NCBI RefSeq assembly: GCF_014649015.1
Contig: NZ_BMSF01000006.1
Span: 186,001 to 250,000 of the forward strand
DNA length: 64,000 bases
Reading direction: 5' to 3'
From: Streptomyces narbonensis
GTDB lineage: Bacteria > Actinomycetota > Actinomycetes > Streptomycetales > Streptomycetaceae
Shown piece after piece: positions 62,411 to 64,000 of this stretch; the stretch's first letter is position 1; each line of letters opens with the position of its first letter. The notes beneath the pieces were generated by a model. That model was not told the DNA's origin. It saw nothing but the letters and a program-made list of their open reading frames with translations, and ran no database searches. A program made the position numbers and the translations under genes.

Positions 62411-63454
62411 GTGAAGAAGACCGTCACCACGCTCGCCGACGGGCGCGAGCTGATCTACTACGACTCCCGCGACGACACCGTCCGCGACGCCGTCGACCCG
62501 CGCCCCCTCACCCCCGTCGTCTCCCGCTCGGAGATCCGGTTCGACGAGCTCACCGGCGACCCCGTCGCCGTCGCCTCGCACCGGCAGGCCCGCACCTACC
62601 AGCCGCCGGCCGACGCCTGCCCGCTCTGCCCCGGCCGGGACGGCCGCGAGAGCGAGATCCCCGCCGCGGACTACGAGGTGGTGGTCTTCGAGAACCGCTT
62701 CCCCTCCCTGTCCGGCGGCGTCGGCCGCTGCGAGGTCGTCTGCTTCACCGACGAGCACACCGCCTCCTTCGCCGACCTCACCGAGGAGCGGGCCCGGCTC
62801 GTCCTCGACGCCTGGACCGACCGGACCGCCGGACTCTCCGCGCTGCCCGGCGTCGAGCAGGTCTACTGCTTCGAGAACCGCGGCCAGGAGATCGGCGTCA
62901 CCCTGCCCCACTCGCACGGCCAGATCTACGCCTTCCCGTACGTGACGCCCCGCACGGCCCAGATGCGCCGCCGCCTCGACGAGCACCGGGCCGCGACCGG
63001 CCGGAACCTCTTCGACGACGTCGTCGCCCGGGAGCTGGCCGACGGCGAGCGGATCGTCCTGGAGACCGAGCACTGGATCGCCTTCGTGCCGTACGCGGCC
63101 CACTGGCCGTACGAGGTCCACCTGCACCCCAGGCGCCGGGTGCCCGACCTGCTCGCCCTCGACGAGGCCGCCCGCACAGAGTTCGCACAGGTCTACCTGG
63201 AACTCTTGAGGCGCTTCGACCGGCTCTTCGGCCCGGACGAGCCGCCGACGCCCTACATCGCCGCCTGGCACCAGGCGCCGTTCACGGACGCGCGGCGCGA
63301 GGACTTCGGACTGCACCTGGAGCTTTTCACCGTCCGACGGGCCTCTGGCAAGCTGAAGTTCCTCGCGGGCACCGAGTCCGGCATGGGCGCGTTCATGAAC
63401 GACGTACGGCCGGAGGACGCGGCCCGACGCATCCGAGAGGTGGCGAGCAAGTGA
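62411..63454 (+). CDS. galT: Galactose-1-phosphate uridylyltransferase
   Basis: The 347-residue Leloir enzyme exchanges UDP between UDP-glucose and galactose-1-phosphate. Zinc/substrate motifs: [19 protein letters not shown] and the active-site His-x-His in [31 protein letters not shown] follows. GTG 62411 has GGAGG nine bases before it. The stop overlaps the galE GTG. Streptomyces have a galTEK operon. Confidence 0.95.
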   Translation: MKKTVTTLADGRELIYYDSRDDTVRDAVDPRPLTPVVSRSEIRFDELTGDPVAVASHRQARTYQPPADACPLCPGRDGRESEIPAADYEVVVFENRFPSLSGGVGRCEVVCFTDEHTASFADLTEERARLVLDAWTDRTAGLSALPGVEQVYCFENRGQEIGVTLPHSHGQIYAFPYVTPRTAQMRRRLDEHRAATGRNLFDDVVARELADGERIVLETEHWIAFVPYAAHWPYEVHLHPRRRVPDLLALDEAARTEFAQVYLELLRRFDRLFGPDEPPTPYIAAWHQAPFTDARREDFGLHLELFTVRRASGKLKFLAGTESGMGAFMNDVRPEDAARRIREVASK

Positions 63455-64000
63455 CCACGACAGCCGAGAAGTACCTGGTGACCGGCGGGGCCGGATACGT
63501 GGGCAGCGTCGTCGCCGCCCACCTCCTGGAGCGGGGCCACCGGGTCACCGTCCTCGACGACCTCTCCACCGGCTTCGCCGAAGGCGTCCCGGAGGGCGCC
63601 GAGTTCATCGCGGGACGCGTCCAGGACGCCGCGAAGTGGCTGGACGACTCCTACGACGGCGTCCTGCACTTCGCCGCCTTCTCCCAGGTCGGCGAGTCCG
63701 TCGCCAAGCCGGAGAAGTACTGGGAGAACAACGTCGGCGGCACGATGGCCCTGCTCGCCGCCATGCGCACGGCCGGCGTGCGCCGGCTCGTCTTCTCCTC
63801 CACCGCCGCGACCTACGGCGAGCCCGAGTCCGTGCCGATCCCCGAGTCCGCGCCGACCGCGCCCACCAGCCCGTACGGCGCGAGCAAGCTGGCCGTCGAC
63901 CACATGATCGGCGGCGAGTGCGCCGCCCACGGCCTGGCCGCCGTCTCGCTGCGCTACTTCAACGTGGCCGGGGCGTACGGCTCGCTCGGCGAGCGCCACG
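63451..64000 (+). CDS. galE: UDP-glucose 4-epimerase (N-terminal part; runs off the window)
   Basis: GTG 63451 overlaps the galT stop (GTGA). The first 183 residues have the NAD motif [10 protein letters not shown], the family stretch VLDDLSTG, catalytic Ser/Thr in [10 protein letters not shown] and Tyr-x-x-x-Lys in [11 protein letters not shown], then LRYFNVAGA. It interconverts UDP-galactose and UDP-glucose. The gene is cut by the window end; galK is expected next. Confidence 0.95.
   Translation, partial: MTTTAEKYLVTGGAGYVGSVVAAHLLERGHRVTVLDDLSTGFAEGVPEGAEFIAGRVQDAAKWLDDSYDGVLHFAAFSQVGESVAKPEKYWENNVGGTMALLAAMRTAGVRRLVFSSTAATYGEPESVPIPESAPTAPTSPYGASKLAVDHMIGGECAAHGLAAVSLRYFNVAGAYGSLGERH

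Overview
The window is about 64 kb of very GC-rich actinobacterial chromosome with strong G/C bias at third codon positions, many GTG starts, four-base ATGA/GTGA gene overlaps and several likely leaderless starts. An SsgA-family protein, SepX, an RpfB-type resuscitation factor, a galT-galE pair and a tricorn protease point to Streptomyces. Most of it looks like conserved core chromosome interrupted by small accessory islands.

Layout. 1-6.9 kb: the first codons of a Ruc-type zinc-ribbon chaperone under a CIRCE element, an MFS transporter, a CPA1 antiporter with an apparent CTG start, a membrane-anchored penicillin acylase and 5-formyltetrahydrofolate cyclo-ligase. 7.0-12.5 kb: galU, moeA/glp, moaC, mog, a RimJ-like acetyltransferase, sepX and tRNA-Ala(CGC). 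This matches the mycobacterial galU-moeA-rimJ neighbourhood and links a gephyrin-like protein to a divisome membrane protein. 12.5-20 kb: xthA, a MerR regulator divergent from a flavin monooxygenase/hydrolase/SDR operon, a CsbD-like protein, an IclR regulator and acetyltransferases. 20-30 kb: tricorn protease, a TetR-MMPL exporter pair with two operators, an SsgA-like protein and a nickel/cobalt ECF transporter (cbiM-cbiQ-cbiO).

30-44.5 kb is the most accessory part: a secreted barrel protein, an EstB-like serine hydrolase, an ArsR-like regulator, two YbaK-type proteins, an amino-acid dioxygenase/LysE exporter/SDR group resembling the Bacillus hydroxyisoleucine cassette, an ECF sigma factor, gene remnants and a very small membrane ORF, a penicillin-binding protein, and a DUF4157 (eCIS-associated zincin) protein with a possible ligase-fold C-terminus. 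44.6-53.6 kb: protein mannosyltransferase, rsmI, a broken IS605-type tnpB, tatD, rpfB, rsmA and ispE. 53.6-64 kb: an acyltransferase, a VapBC-type module, an ABC-F ATPase, two tandem proline-rich PQQ-propeller membrane proteins, a response regulator without phosphorylation residues, galT and the start of galE.

A theme across the window is minisatellite-like tandem repeats with periods of 12, 24, 24, 27, 30, 30, 36 and 39 bp, all multiples of three. Some lie in low-complexity coding segments, but three lie between genes, and two of those begin at the stop codon of the preceding gene and repeat its last codons. A short palindromic element occurs twice, once disrupting tnpB and once in frame in a PQQ-propeller gene. 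All functions are read from sequence motifs and gene order; no database search was run.
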